IMG/VR virus record: IMGVR_UViG_3300009370_000020
Span: 1 to 64,000 of that record
Origin: a virus
DNA: 64,000 nucleotides
Reading direction: 5' to 3' (one strand)
Part shown: piece after piece, positions 44,668 through 53,134 of the stretch
How the letters are laid out: each line of letters opens with the position of its first letter
How positions within the stretch are numbered: position 1 is the first letter of the stretch
Notes under the pieces: model-generated
The model's input: only the letters and a program-made list of their open reading frames with translations
Databases searched by the model: none
What the model was told of the DNA's origin: nothing
Program-made: the position numbers and the translations under genes

Positions 44668-46245
44668 ATGAAAGATATAAAAGTAAAAGATATTGTTATT
44701 ATAGGTGGCGGAACCTCTGGGTGGATGGCCGCACTATTCTTACTAAAAAGAAAAGAATATAATATAACAGTAATAGAATCAAAAAAGATATCCACCATAG
44801 GAGTAGGTGAAAGTACTCAACCATCGGTTTCTGCTTTTTTCGAATTCGCAGGATATAATCAAACAGACTGGATGCCAAAATGTAAGGCAACTTATAAATC
44901 GGGAGTAATGTTTGACGGATGGAATCCTGATAATCAATTTTTAGTCGATAGTGAATCGGCAGTATTTAGTATACTAGATACAACAGAATATGATTCGTAT
45001 GGTACACATGATGCCGCAATAGCAACAGGCATGACTGCAAAAGATTGGTCTAATTGGTTTCCTTCATATCGATTAGCAATAAACAATAAATCACCTAAAA
45101 TGGGTAAGGAGCGATTTAATTATCTTAATGGTCATTCTACTCCTCCGCCTAATGCAGTACAATGGGACAATATTGCAGTAATAGATTTTTTAAAACAAGA
45201 ATGTATAAAACTTGGTGTAACACATGTCGTTGATAGTGTCGTAGATGCAAATTTAGATCAAGAAGGATATGTAAAAGAGTTAATTTTAGAAGATAGAATG
45301 GAAAATCTTTCAGGTGATATTTTTGTAGATTGTTCGGGATTTAATTCTGTTTTATTTGATCTTATATATCAATGCCAATGGCATTCGGTACAGGAGATTT
45401 TACCTACAAATAATGCTATAGCGATAAGAAAAAAATATACCAATCCCCAAAAAGAATGTCATCCTTATACCAAATCTACTGCAATGACTTCGGGCTGGAT
45501 GTGGACAATACCTACCTATGATGATTTAGCCTATGGATATGTTTACAGTGACAAATATATAGATAAAGATGATGCAGAAAAAGAAATACGAACAAAAATA
45601 AATGATTGGGATTCGCCAGCATTACATATACCATTTAAAGCAGGAACACGAGAAACAATATCCATTAAAAATGTATATGCTGTTGGGCTTTCTGCAGGAT
45701 TTTTAGAACCATTAGAAGCAACAAATTTAGCATTTACAGTAATTGCAATAGGTAATTTAGCCAAGTTATTATATGAAACACAAAATATGTATAATGAGGC
45801 TATGGGATCGCATATAAGTCGAATGTTTAGTATACAAGTAGATGAAATGGTAGATTTTATATATATGCATTATAGAATGGCGCCAAAAAATGATACACAA
45901 TTTTGGAAAGAAATAAAAGAAAGACCAATACCAGATAAAATAATGCCTATGTATAATGCAATAAAAGATGGGCCTTTATCCCAAACTATGTTTTATGATA
46001 TGCAAATGAAAGACATGCCAGGTTTTAGATATGTTGAAGCAAATTCTCCTATATTTGCTTCTGGTCATTGGTGGCAATTATTAAAAGGATTTGGTCATTA
46101 CGAAAATATTAAAAGATCATATAGTGATGATTTTATACAGTATAGTAAAATGGTATTAGATGTTCATAAACATAGAATGGACAATGTAATAAAAACTTTT
46201 CCTAACCATTATGATTTTCTAACAGAATGGTACGAATCAATTTGA
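44668..46245 (+). CDS. flavin-dependent tryptophan-halogenase-family protein 1
   Basis: A 525-residue protein with FAD motif GGGTSGWMAA near the N-terminus, GVGESTQPS, DWMPKCKATYK placing K77 where halogenases have the catalytic Lys, GWMWTIP matching the WxWxIP signature, and GFLEPLEAT at the position of the catalytic Glu region. All hallmarks of the PrnA/RebH/VirX1 type are present, so it is likely to make HOCl or HOBr and halogenate an unknown substrate. It needs reduced FAD from a reductase, none of which is obvious here. Confidence 0.9.
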   Translation: MKDIKVKDIVIIGGGTSGWMAALFLLKRKEYNITVIESKKISTIGVGESTQPSVSAFFEFAGYNQTDWMPKCKATYKSGVMFDGWNPDNQFLVDSESAVFSILDTTEYDSYGTHDAAIATGMTAKDWSNWFPSYRLAINNKSPKMGKERFNYLNGHSTPPPNAVQWDNIAVIDFLKQECIKLGVTHVVDSVVDANLDQEGYVKELILEDRMENLSGDIFVDCSGFNSVLFDLIYQCQWHSVQEILPTNNAIAIRKKYTNPQKECHPYTKSTAMTSGWMWTIPTYDDLAYGYVYSDKYIDKDDAEKEIRTKINDWDSPALHIPFKAGTRETISIKNVYAVGLSAGFLEPLEATNLAFTVIAIGNLAKLLYETQNMYNEAMGSHISRMFSIQVDEMVDFIYMHYRMAPKNDTQFWKEIKERPIPDKIMPMYNAIKDGPLSQTMFYDMQMKDMPGFRYVEANSPIFASGHWWQLLKGFGHYENIKRSYSDDFIQYSKMVLDVHKHRMDNVIKTFPNHYDFLTEWYESI

Positions 46246-46270
46246 CTTTATAAATTTTTTATGTTATAAT
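46242..46270 (+). promoter_or_regulatory. sigma70-type promoter, leaderless start for the exonuclease
   Basis: TTGACT (46242-46247), 17 nt, TATAAT (46265-46270) preceded by TGT. ATG 46277 coincides with the expected transcription start. Confidence 0.8.
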
Positions 46271-46276
46271 AAACAC

Positions 46277-46816
46277 ATGAAAAACCATGTGATGATAGAT
46301 GTTGAATGCCTTAGTACTCGACCCGATGCAGTATTATTAACATTTGGTGCTATACGGTTCAGGCCCACAGACAATGATGTAGATAAGGATCCATTTAATA
46401 TGGAACATTTTTACAGACGTGTTGATCCTGAATCTTGTACAAAAATAGGTTTGCGAACAGACGAACCCACTTTAGAATGGTGGGCAAAACAAGACGATGA
46501 AGTTAAAGAAGAAGCATTTGCTCCGGAAGATAGATGTGACATAGCAGATGTATTAAAAGACTTTTACATGTTTTGTAAAGGGTGCGATCAGTTTTGGGCT
46601 CATGGTTCTATATTCGATATAATGATTATAGAAACTATAAATAAAATACTACAGAGAGGCAATCCGTGGAAATTTTGGCAAATACGGGACACCCGAACAT
46701 TGTACAGCCTTGTAGATATGCAACTTCCTAAAACTGCAAAACATCATTGTTTATATGACTGTTATAATCAAATATTGGGTGTACAAGCCTCCTTTGCACA
46801 ACTTAATTTAACATAA
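46277..46816 (+). CDS. DEDD 3'-5' exonuclease (Rv2179c/DexA-like)
   Basis: A 179-residue exonuclease with MIDVECLSTRPDAVLLTFGAI (first DxE), FWAHGSIFDIMII (second Asp) and HHCLYDCYNQ (late His-Asp), the layout of DEDD nucleases of the Rv2179c-like family, which is near T4 DexA. It likely degrades single-stranded DNA or RNA. Host-type promoter at its start. Confidence 0.85.
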   Translation: MKNHVMIDVECLSTRPDAVLLTFGAIRFRPTDNDVDKDPFNMEHFYRRVDPESCTKIGLRTDEPTLEWWAKQDDEVKEEAFAPEDRCDIADVLKDFYMFCKGCDQFWAHGSIFDIMIIETINKILQRGNPWKFWQIRDTRTLYSLVDMQLPKTAKHHCLYDCYNQILGVQASFAQLNLT

Positions 46817-46835
46817 TAAAATAAAGGAGAAAACT

Positions 46836-47072
46836 ATGGTAAATTGTAATCAAATACCGGTCGAGGAATGTATCACAGAATGTCCAGAAACATATTGTAC
46901 TGTTAGAGATTTAAGAGTTGCAGTTCGTAATACATCAACAGTAGATTTAGTAGAACAGGCATTAGACGAACATTGGATGACCGCCTACGATCAAGGAGTA
47001 GTAGATACGCTAAATGATATTAAAGACGGTGTAAAAGATTTTACAGTATTATCTTATAAAGGAAGTGTTTAA
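46836..47072 (+). CDS. small Cys-containing protein, tandem paralogue A
   Basis: A 78-residue protein: C-rich N-terminus (CNQIPVEECITECPETYC), then VRDLRVAVRN and LVEQALDEHWMTAYDQGVVDTL. The next gene shares this layout. Four spaced cysteines suggest metal binding. AAGGAG precedes the ATG. Confidence 0.7.
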   Translation: MVNCNQIPVEECITECPETYCTVRDLRVAVRNTSTVDLVEQALDEHWMTAYDQGVVDTLNDIKDGVKDFTVLSYKGSV

Positions 47073-47315
47073 ATGGAACCACAAGAAAAAAGTAAAGTTG
47101 AAGATAGAACGTGTTTTGAAGTAAATATTCAAGAATGTCTCGAACATTGTCCGCATGAGGTTACTCATTGCGACGTTCGATTATTACGAGAATTTGTTTT
47201 AAATAAACCTGAAATAGCAGAATTAGTAGAAAATGCATTAAATGAACATTGGCGAGAAGCATATGTGCAAGGGTTGCGTGATACATCGTCAAAACTTACT
47301 AATACAATTATATAA
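47073..47315 (+). CDS. small Cys-containing protein, tandem paralogue B
   Basis: An 80-residue paralogue of the previous gene (CFEVNIQECLEHCPHEVTHC, LLREFVLN, LVENALNEHWREAYVQGLRDT), starting 1 nt after it. It is a local duplication with conserved cysteine spacing. Function unknown. Confidence 0.7.
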   Translation: MEPQEKSKVEDRTCFEVNIQECLEHCPHEVTHCDVRLLREFVLNKPEIAELVENALNEHWREAYVQGLRDTSSKLTNTII

Positions 47316-47329
47316 AATAGGAGCAAATT

Positions 47330-47527
47330 ATGCATTATATAAAAAACAAATATATAACCTTTTCTGAAAATTATCTTTCAAGCCAAATAAAAAATACTAA
47401 AAGAAAAATACTTAAAATATTAGACCATGTATTAGAAAAAACGAAAGAAAAACGAGAAAATAATACCATATGTAATAATTGTTTAAATAATATTAGGTAT
47501 GAATGTAATAAAGCAGTAAATACCTAA
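47330..47527 (+). CDS. small basic hypothetical protein
   Basis: A 65-residue Lys/Asn-rich helical protein with CNNCLNNIRYEC near the C-terminus, possibly metal binding. An AGGAG site precedes the ATG. Confidence 0.6.
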   Translation: MHYIKNKYITFSENYLSSQIKNTKRKILKILDHVLEKTKEKRENNTICNNCLNNIRYECNKAVNT

Positions 47528-47593
47528 AAAAAGAAATATATGTTTGACACAATTATTAGGAGTACAAACATCATTTACCAATTAGGCCTATGA

Positions 47594-47674
47594 ATGTGGA
47601 AACTGTATCTAATTTTATTTGCAATTATTGCTGGTGCTATTACAGGTAAAATACTTGCAATAATATACATATAA
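47594..47674 (+). CDS. 26-residue membrane microprotein
   Basis: A short frame starting MWKLYLILFAIIAGAITGKI, essentially one membrane helix. Its stop directly abuts the ATG of the next gene at 47675, which suggests coupled translation. An AGG lies a few bases upstream. A TTGACA at 47544 has no good -10 box. Confidence 0.45.
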   Translation: MWKLYLILFAIIAGAITGKILAIIYI

Positions 47675-48031
47675 ATGAGTGGAAAAAATATAGTATGGAA
47701 AGGTAATTTTGAAATAGATTTAGTCAAACAAGATAGTTTGACAGCAATGCGTCATCACGCAAATGAACAAATAAAAAAATTACAAGAACATGCAGATTTA
47801 TTAGTAGAACAAGTAAAAGAAATTGTAGACAGAGTGGAATTAGCAGAGAAAATAGCAACAGCAGAATATGGCTTTAAGCCAGTACATTTAAAAGAATATT
47901 ATTTGTACGAAAAAAATAAAAAATTAACTTTAACATTAATAGCACCAGAAGAATGGAAACCCAAATCTCCATACGGAAAGTGTATTGCTAAAGTAAGACA
48001 ATTAGGAGATTCAACATGGGAAAAATTATAA
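47675..48031 (+). CDS. DUF2452-like protein
   Basis: A 118-residue protein with a helical first half and YYLYEKNKKLTLTLIAPEEW then LGDSTWE, which match what I remember of DUF2452 (bacterial and eukaryotic C1orf50-like). The family's function is unknown. It overlaps the next gene by 16 nt. Confidence 0.7.
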   Translation: MSGKNIVWKGNFEIDLVKQDSLTAMRHHANEQIKKLQEHADLLVEQVKEIVDRVELAEKIATAEYGFKPVHLKEYYLYEKNKKLTLTLIAPEEWKPKSPYGKCIAKVRQLGDSTWEKL

Positions 48032-48420
48032 TTGCAATATTATTATTTTTTGCTATAAGTTTACCAATAACCTGCATGACTTTAATAACTGACAGTTATG
48101 GAAAAGTGCATGCCGAAGAAAGCAAAACAATATTTGAACCTAAATATCCTTCAGGTGTAATATATGGATTTATTAATGGATGTTATATGACATTTGAAGA
48201 TGCACAATACAAATCAGATCAACTTTGGCCAGATGATTTAAAAAACATTTGTGGTTGTATAATGGATGGACTTAGAGAAGCAGTACCAGCAAAAGAATTT
48301 TTAAAAAATTGGGGCGGTGAATTAACAGAAGAACAACGATCAATGTCAAATATGTTCGGTATGTTATGTACAGAACAAATTATAAAACAAAAATTACAGG
48401 AAAGCAAGGATCCAGCATGA
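48016..48420 (+). CDS. secreted or periplasmic hypothetical protein
   Basis: A 134-residue protein with an N-terminal signal peptide (IIIAILLFFAISLPITCMT) and a mature part holding several Cys (NGCYMTF, NICGCIMDG, GMLCTEQ), consistent with disulfides in the periplasm. No family recognised. ATGA overlap with the next gene. Confidence 0.65.
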   Translation: MGKIIIAILLFFAISLPITCMTLITDSYGKVHAEESKTIFEPKYPSGVIYGFINGCYMTFEDAQYKSDQLWPDDLKNICGCIMDGLREAVPAKEFLKNWGGELTEEQRSMSNMFGMLCTEQIIKQKLQESKDPA

Positions 48421-48953
48421 GCGACACAATAACTTTAGAAAATAGGCAACCAAGAACATACAAATATAATAGCACGAAAGAATACGTTGATAAATTTCCA
48501 TGTGCATATAGACAATGGAGAGCAGACAGTCATTGTAATATTATTCATGGTTATAGTTTTAGTATGCGATTCTTTTTTGGTACAGATCATTTAGATGTTA
48601 GAAACTGGGTTGCAGATTATGGTGGTTTAGGCGAACTTAAACAATTTCTTGATGAACAGTTTGACCATACTCTATTAGTTGCCGAAGATGAACCAGAGAT
48701 GGAACTTTACAAACAACTAGAAAAAGCAGGATTAGCAAAACTTACTATATTACCAAAACTTGGATGCGAAGGTCTTGCTGATCAGCTATACAAATATGTA
48801 AATGGAGTATTTATTCCAGATATGTGGGGCCCCGGAGAAGCAGAGCGTCTTTGGTGTTTCAGAGTAGAAGTAAGAGAAACTCAAACTAATATGGCTTACA
48901 GAGAAGGTCATAGAGAATGGAATGAAGATTTATTTGATGTAGACGGACAATGA
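48417..48953 (+). CDS. QueD-like 6-pyruvoyl-tetrahydropterin synthase family protein
   Basis: A 178-residue protein. FPCAYRQWRADSHCNIIHGY holds the catalytic Cys (HCNIIHG) and zinc histidines of QueD/PTPS, although the last His of the usual HGH is Tyr. LDEQFDHTLLV supplies the downstream Asp-His. QueD makes 6-carboxy-tetrahydropterin for 7-deazaguanine (queuosine or modified DNA). No QueC, QueE or FolE is in the window. ATG 48417 is preferred over 48366. Confidence 0.8.
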   Translation: MSDTITLENRQPRTYKYNSTKEYVDKFPCAYRQWRADSHCNIIHGYSFSMRFFFGTDHLDVRNWVADYGGLGELKQFLDEQFDHTLLVAEDEPEMELYKQLEKAGLAKLTILPKLGCEGLADQLYKYVNGVFIPDMWGPGEAERLWCFRVEVRETQTNMAYREGHREWNEDLFDVDGQ

Positions 48954-49639
48954 TAGAACAACCATCTATACCAAAAATTATCGATAGTAATGTTTTTGAT
49001 GTTGATATAAACAAAGAACGTGACATTAAAATAATTGATATAGATATAGAAGATAGATTTCCTCTCAAAGTAGCAGAAATTCCTGATGTATATGAAGATT
49101 ATATTTCTGTAAGACAATTTGCATTAGAACTTCCTTGTATGTTTGCCAGAAATGTAGATAAACATACAAATTATCCTGGTCATAGAGCTCATTATATTTG
49201 CGACCAAACTCCATTATGGACATTAATAAATGATGTTTTATTAAAACATTTTTCTGAAGAATGGGGAGGTCCACATACTAAACCAATATATTTTCCTTTT
49301 ACAACAGGCATATTAAACACAAAACATATTCAAAAACGTACAACAGCAACACAACCATTAGTATCTTTATTGCCTCACAGAGATAAACAACCACCATCTC
49401 CAGGTATGTTTGCAGGAGTTATATATTTAAATTTATTAGAAGAATGTGCAGGAGGAACAGGATTTTATACAAGTTCAATAGACGGACAACGTATATATGA
49501 ATCAAAAATGGTACCAAATACTATGATATTATATCAACAAAGAATTCCCCATTCGGCAGAAGTTAAACATAAAGATTATTTAGAAAAGTTTAGAATTACA
49601 CAAACCTTTTTTATAGGCGATAAATATTATTGGTTTTAA
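48950..49639 (+). CDS. DUF6445-like oxygenase
   Basis: A 229-residue protein with LLPHRDKQPPSPGMFAGVIY (HxD), GGTGFYTSS and RIPHSAEVKH...RITQTFF (distal His and Arg). This is the DUF6445 pattern, a 2OG-oxygenase-like family often found beside tryptophan halogenases in bacteria. ATGA overlap with the QueD-like gene. Confidence 0.75.
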   Translation: MIEQPSIPKIIDSNVFDVDINKERDIKIIDIDIEDRFPLKVAEIPDVYEDYISVRQFALELPCMFARNVDKHTNYPGHRAHYICDQTPLWTLINDVLLKHFSEEWGGPHTKPIYFPFTTGILNTKHIQKRTTATQPLVSLLPHRDKQPPSPGMFAGVIYLNLLEECAGGTGFYTSSIDGQRIYESKMVPNTMILYQQRIPHSAEVKHKDYLEKFRITQTFFIGDKYYWF

Positions 49640-49655
49640 TTTAACAAGGAATTAT

Positions 49656-50039
49656 ATGGCATACAGCGAAAATGTATTGGAGCATTATAATGAACCTAAA
49701 AATGTTGGCAGTCTGGATGGGAGCGATAACAATGTCGGTACTGGCTTGGTGGGTGCTCCTGAGTGTGGCGATGTTATGAAACTGCAAATTAAAGTAGGCG
49801 ACAATAATGAGATTATTGATGCTAAATTCAAAACATTCGGATGTGGTTCGGCAATTGCTTCTTCGAGTTTAGCCACAGAATGGATTAAAGGTAAATCCAT
49901 AGAAGAAGCAGATAGTATTAAAAATGTAGACATTGTTGAAGAGTTATCTTTACCTCCTGTAAAGATTCATTGTTCGGTACTAGCCGAAGACGCAATTAAA
50001 TCAGCAATACAAGATTATAAAAACAAACAAAAAAGGTAA
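49656..50039 (+). CDS. iscU: IscU-type Fe-S cluster scaffold
   Basis: A 127-residue scaffold protein. The three cluster cysteines are in place: GAPECGDV, FKTFGCGSAIASSS and KIHCSVLAEDAI, together with the Asp after the first Cys. IscU assembles [2Fe-2S]/[4Fe-4S] clusters using sulfur from IscS, which must be the host's. An AAGGA site precedes the ATG. Two A-type carrier genes follow within 1 kb. Confidence 0.93.
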   Translation: MAYSENVLEHYNEPKNVGSLDGSDNNVGTGLVGAPECGDVMKLQIKVGDNNEIIDAKFKTFGCGSAIASSSLATEWIKGKSIEEADSIKNVDIVEELSLPPVKIHCSVLAEDAIKSAIQDYKNKQKR

Positions 50040-50040
50040 T

Positions 50041-50361
50041 ATGGGATTTTTTAAAAATATGGTAGACTGGCTCACCGGTTCACCGGTTCCTCCTGCAAGT
50101 ACAATAGAAGAAGGAATGGTAGGAAGACCTACACCGAATTATGAGCCCGGAGAAATACCACCAAAGGAAGAAAAGACACCTGCACCAAAGGCTAAAGCAA
50201 AAAAAGCAGGTCCAAAACATACAAAGACTTCGTTAATGAAAAAGACGAAAGGTCAATTAGAAGCGTTAGGTAGAAAAGAATTCAACATTGAGTTGGATAA
50301 ACGCAAAACAAAAGCAACTCTAGTAAAGGAACTTTTGGGGACCATCAAGAAAGCGGGGTGA
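50041..50361 (+). CDS. HeH/LEM-like domain protein
   Basis: A 106-residue protein: hydrophobic start, a Pro/Lys/Ala-rich linker, then KKTKGQLEALGRKEFNIELDKRKTKATLVKELL, a helix-extended-loop-helix module similar to SAP/HeH domains that bind nucleic acids. I recall this module in cyanophage proteins. It lies between iscU and the A-type carriers. Confidence 0.65.
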   Translation: MGFFKNMVDWLTGSPVPPASTIEEGMVGRPTPNYEPGEIPPKEEKTPAPKAKAKKAGPKHTKTSLMKKTKGQLEALGRKEFNIELDKRKTKATLVKELLGTIKKAG

Positions 50362-50367
50362 GAATTT

Positions 50368-50718
50368 ATGCCTCAAAAATTTTGGCACGCCGGCAGAAAA
50401 GGAAAACATCTAGGATGGGATGATATTTCTGCCATGAATATTGAAGAATTACTAACACATCTTAAAGAATGGTACGGAGTAACGGATATAAAACCCATGA
50501 GAGATATTACACATGTTAATAGACCTCCGTGGAGTTTACCCGGTGATCCTTATATTCGTAATGCGTTAGAATGTTGGACTGATGGTTCTGATGAATATGG
50601 AAAACTCCAACGAAGAGATGAAGGAACATATTATCATCTTTCGACTATGATAAAACGAAAAGATGTTATCCAATTATTAACTGAAACCGCCGATGGAGAT
50701 TCTCCCCCAACATGGTAA
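50368..50718 (+). CDS. hypothetical protein
   Basis: A 116-residue Trp-rich protein (FWHAGRKGKHLGWDD, LKEWYGV) with a helical C-terminus. It overlaps the first A-type carrier by 7 nt. No family recognised. Confidence 0.6.
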   Translation: MPQKFWHAGRKGKHLGWDDISAMNIEELLTHLKEWYGVTDIKPMRDITHVNRPPWSLPGDPYIRNALECWTDGSDEYGKLQRRDEGTYYHLSTMIKRKDVIQLLTETADGDSPPTW

Positions 50719-51080
50719 CATTTACAAAACGAGCTGTAAAAGTAATATCAAATATAATGAATGAGCAAAAAGTTGGCGACGACACAAGAGTACGAGTAGG
50801 CGTCAAAGGCGGAGGGTGTTCTGGTTTTACCTATACAGTAGATTTTGATAGTAGAAAAGGCAAATTTGATTTAGAATTTGAGTCATTCGGACTTAACATT
50901 TTAGTAGATAAAAAAAGCCACATATATATTAAAGATACAGAAGTAGACTGGTCAAATGATTTAAATGATCGTGGTCTGAAATTTAATAATCCCTCAGCAA
51001 AAGGTTCCTGTGGTTGCAGGACATCATTTATGTATGAACATAAGGAAAAAGAAGATGGATACAAACCAAGTTGGATGTGA
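50712..51080 (+). CDS. A-type Fe-S carrier 1 (IscA/SufA/ErpA family)
   Basis: A 122-residue protein with VKGGGCSGFTYTVDF and GSCGCRTSF, giving the three cysteines (C...CxC) of A-type carriers. It transfers clusters from IscU to target enzymes. It overlaps the second carrier by 26 nt. Confidence 0.92.
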   Translation: MVTFTKRAVKVISNIMNEQKVGDDTRVRVGVKGGGCSGFTYTVDFDSRKGKFDLEFESFGLNILVDKKSHIYIKDTEVDWSNDLNDRGLKFNNPSAKGSCGCRTSFMYEHKEKEDGYKPSWM

Positions 51081-51459
51081 GCTTAAAATAACAGAAAAGG
51101 CCGCTGTAGAATTTAAACAAATGTGTATCGATGAAGATAAACATTGGGCAGATTCATATTTAAGAGTAGGAGCAAATTCAGGCGGATGTTCTGGTTGGAA
51201 GTATAGTTTAGATTATGAAGATACAGTAGATCCTACTGACTTGATTTTTGAACAATATGGTGTTAAACTAGTAGTAGACGAATACATTCTTAATGATATT
51301 ATTGGGGATGTTGAAGTCGATTATAAAGTTGGCAATCTAGTAGAACAAGGATTTATATTTAAACGATTAAAATATGAACATGTTTGTGGTTGTGGAGAAA
51401 GTTTTACACCAGTAAAAGATATACCAGCAGACGGACAAATGCCAGGCCTAGGATGGTAA
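51055..51459 (+). CDS. A-type Fe-S carrier 2, divergent paralogue
   Basis: A 134-residue A-type carrier with ANSGGCSGWKYSLDY and VCGCGESF, keeping the three cysteines, plus a C-terminal tail (VKDIPADGQMPGLGW). The ATG at 51055 with AAGGA upstream is preferred; the frame is open from GTG 51010. Two distinct A-type carriers suggest different targets. Confidence 0.9.
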   Translation: MDTNQVGCELKITEKAAVEFKQMCIDEDKHWADSYLRVGANSGGCSGWKYSLDYEDTVDPTDLIFEQYGVKLVVDEYILNDIIGDVEVDYKVGNLVEQGFIFKRLKYEHVCGCGESFTPVKDIPADGQMPGLGW

Positions 51460-51478
51460 TATAATTTAAAACTAATTA

Positions 51479-53134
51479 ATGCAAATCAATAAAATTATAA
51501 TATTAGGCGGAGGATCATCCGGTTGGATGACTGCCGCTGGTCTTATTAGTAGATTCCCAAATAAAGATATTACGTTAATTGAATCTGCAAATATAAACAC
51601 CATAGGTGTTGGCGAAAGCACTTTAGCAGAAATAAATGATTTTTTAAAAATGTTAGACATAAAAGACACCGACTGGATGCCTTTTTGTAAAGCAACATAT
51701 AAATTATCAATAGATTTTACAAATTGGGATGGTAAAGGAACTCGCTTTCATTATCCCTTTGGTTTTTATCCTAGATATGTAGAAGAACAATCCCCTCTTA
51801 AAAGAAAAGATCAATGGTTTCAACGAAAATTACTATGTAATACTCCTCCTACAGAATATGCTGAGTTTCTTTGGGATACAATTGAATTAATAGATCATAA
51901 TAAATTTACTTTAAATGAAGATAAGTTTTTTTATAATTTTCAAACAACATCTCTTGCAGGAATGCGTAGTGGAGTTGCAACAGATAGGGCGTATCATTTT
52001 GACGCCTCTAAATTTGGAGAGTGGTTGAGGTTACATTATTGTGAACCGCGAGGAGTTAAACATGTTTTAGGTACCTACACAAATGCAGTACAAAAAGAAA
52101 ATGGTTATATAGATTATTTAAAATTAGAAGGAAGTGAAGAAAAATATTCTGCAGATCTTTTTGTTGATTGTACAGGTTTTAATAGTGTTCTTCAAGAAAA
52201 AGTTTTAAATGTTCCTTTTAATTCATTTAGTGATATATTAATTAATGATAAAGCATTAGCAACATCTATTTCATATACAGATAAAAATGTAGAAATGGAA
52301 ACTAATACTAATGCAACCACAATGAATGCTGGTTGGTGTTGGAATATTCCTTTATATGATAGAATTGGTACAGGATATGTTTATTGTTCTGATTTTATTT
52401 CCAAGGACGAAGCAGAAAAAGAATTTAGAGAATATTTGTTAAAGCATAGAAAACCTATTGCAGGAAAAGAACCAATACGAGATATTTTACATATAGATAT
52501 GAAAACTGGTATTAGGCAAGAACCTTGGTGTAAAAATGTTATAGCAGTAGGATTAAGTTGTGGATTTATTGAACCATTAGAAAGTACAGGATTATTACTT
52601 ACCCATAAAAATATAACAAATATTTGTAATGCTCTAGAAATGGGCGATAATGGTGAAAATGTAACAGGATATTTAAAACAAAGTTTTAATTCGTGGATAC
52701 ATGCAGATATGGCATTTGCATCTTTTATAATGTTTCATTATGCCTTTTGTAAAAGAAATGACACAGATTATTGGGAATATGTTACTAATGAAATACAATA
52801 TGATGGAAATATTTTTCCAGCATGTGAAGCATTAAATTATTATAAAGATAAAGTATTAGGTCCGCATATGTTTTTAGAAAATCCATATCAAAGTTTTCAA
52901 CCTCAGGAAGCCCTTAGTGTTATTATGGCAGGAATGGATTTTAATCCATTATATTTACGAGATATAAAAGAACAACATGTTAGACAAAATGCTGATTTTA
53001 ATAAGACAAAAGAATGGTTACGTAGTTTAGATACATGGTTAGCAGAAAAAAGAGCAAAAAATTTAAAGTATGTAAAAACCTTACCTACTCATTATGAATG
53101 GTTAAAACAAAATATATTCAATGGAGAAGAATGA
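51479..53134 (+). CDS. flavin-dependent tryptophan-halogenase-family protein 2
   Basis: A 551-residue protein with GGGSSGWMTA, GVGESTLAE, FCKATYK with K75 as the likely catalytic Lys, GWCWNIP matching WxWxIP, and CGFIEPLESTG, the exact catalytic Glu context. It is the most canonical of the three copies. It lies directly after the Fe-S genes and overlaps the MazG-like gene by 4 nt. Confidence 0.9.
   Translation: MQINKIIILGGGSSGWMTAAGLISRFPNKDITLIESANINTIGVGESTLAEINDFLKMLDIKDTDWMPFCKATYKLSIDFTNWDGKGTRFHYPFGFYPRYVEEQSPLKRKDQWFQRKLLCNTPPTEYAEFLWDTIELIDHNKFTLNEDKFFYNFQTTSLAGMRSGVATDRAYHFDASKFGEWLRLHYCEPRGVKHVLGTYTNAVQKENGYIDYLKLEGSEEKYSADLFVDCTGFNSVLQEKVLNVPFNSFSDILINDKALATSISYTDKNVEMETNTNATTMNAGWCWNIPLYDRIGTGYVYCSDFISKDEAEKEFREYLLKHRKPIAGKEPIRDILHIDMKTGIRQEPWCKNVIAVGLSCGFIEPLESTGLLLTHKNITNICNALEMGDNGENVTGYLKQSFNSWIHADMAFASFIMFHYAFCKRNDTDYWEYVTNEIQYDGNIFPACEALNYYKDKVLGPHMFLENPYQSFQPQEALSVIMAGMDFNPLYLRDIKEQHVRQNADFNKTKEWLRSLDTWLAEKRAKNLKYVKTLPTHYEWLKQNIFNGEE

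Noticed and set aside
47544-47572. TTGACA as a further promoter
   Set aside because: The sequence 17 nt downstream (AACATC) is not a -10 box.
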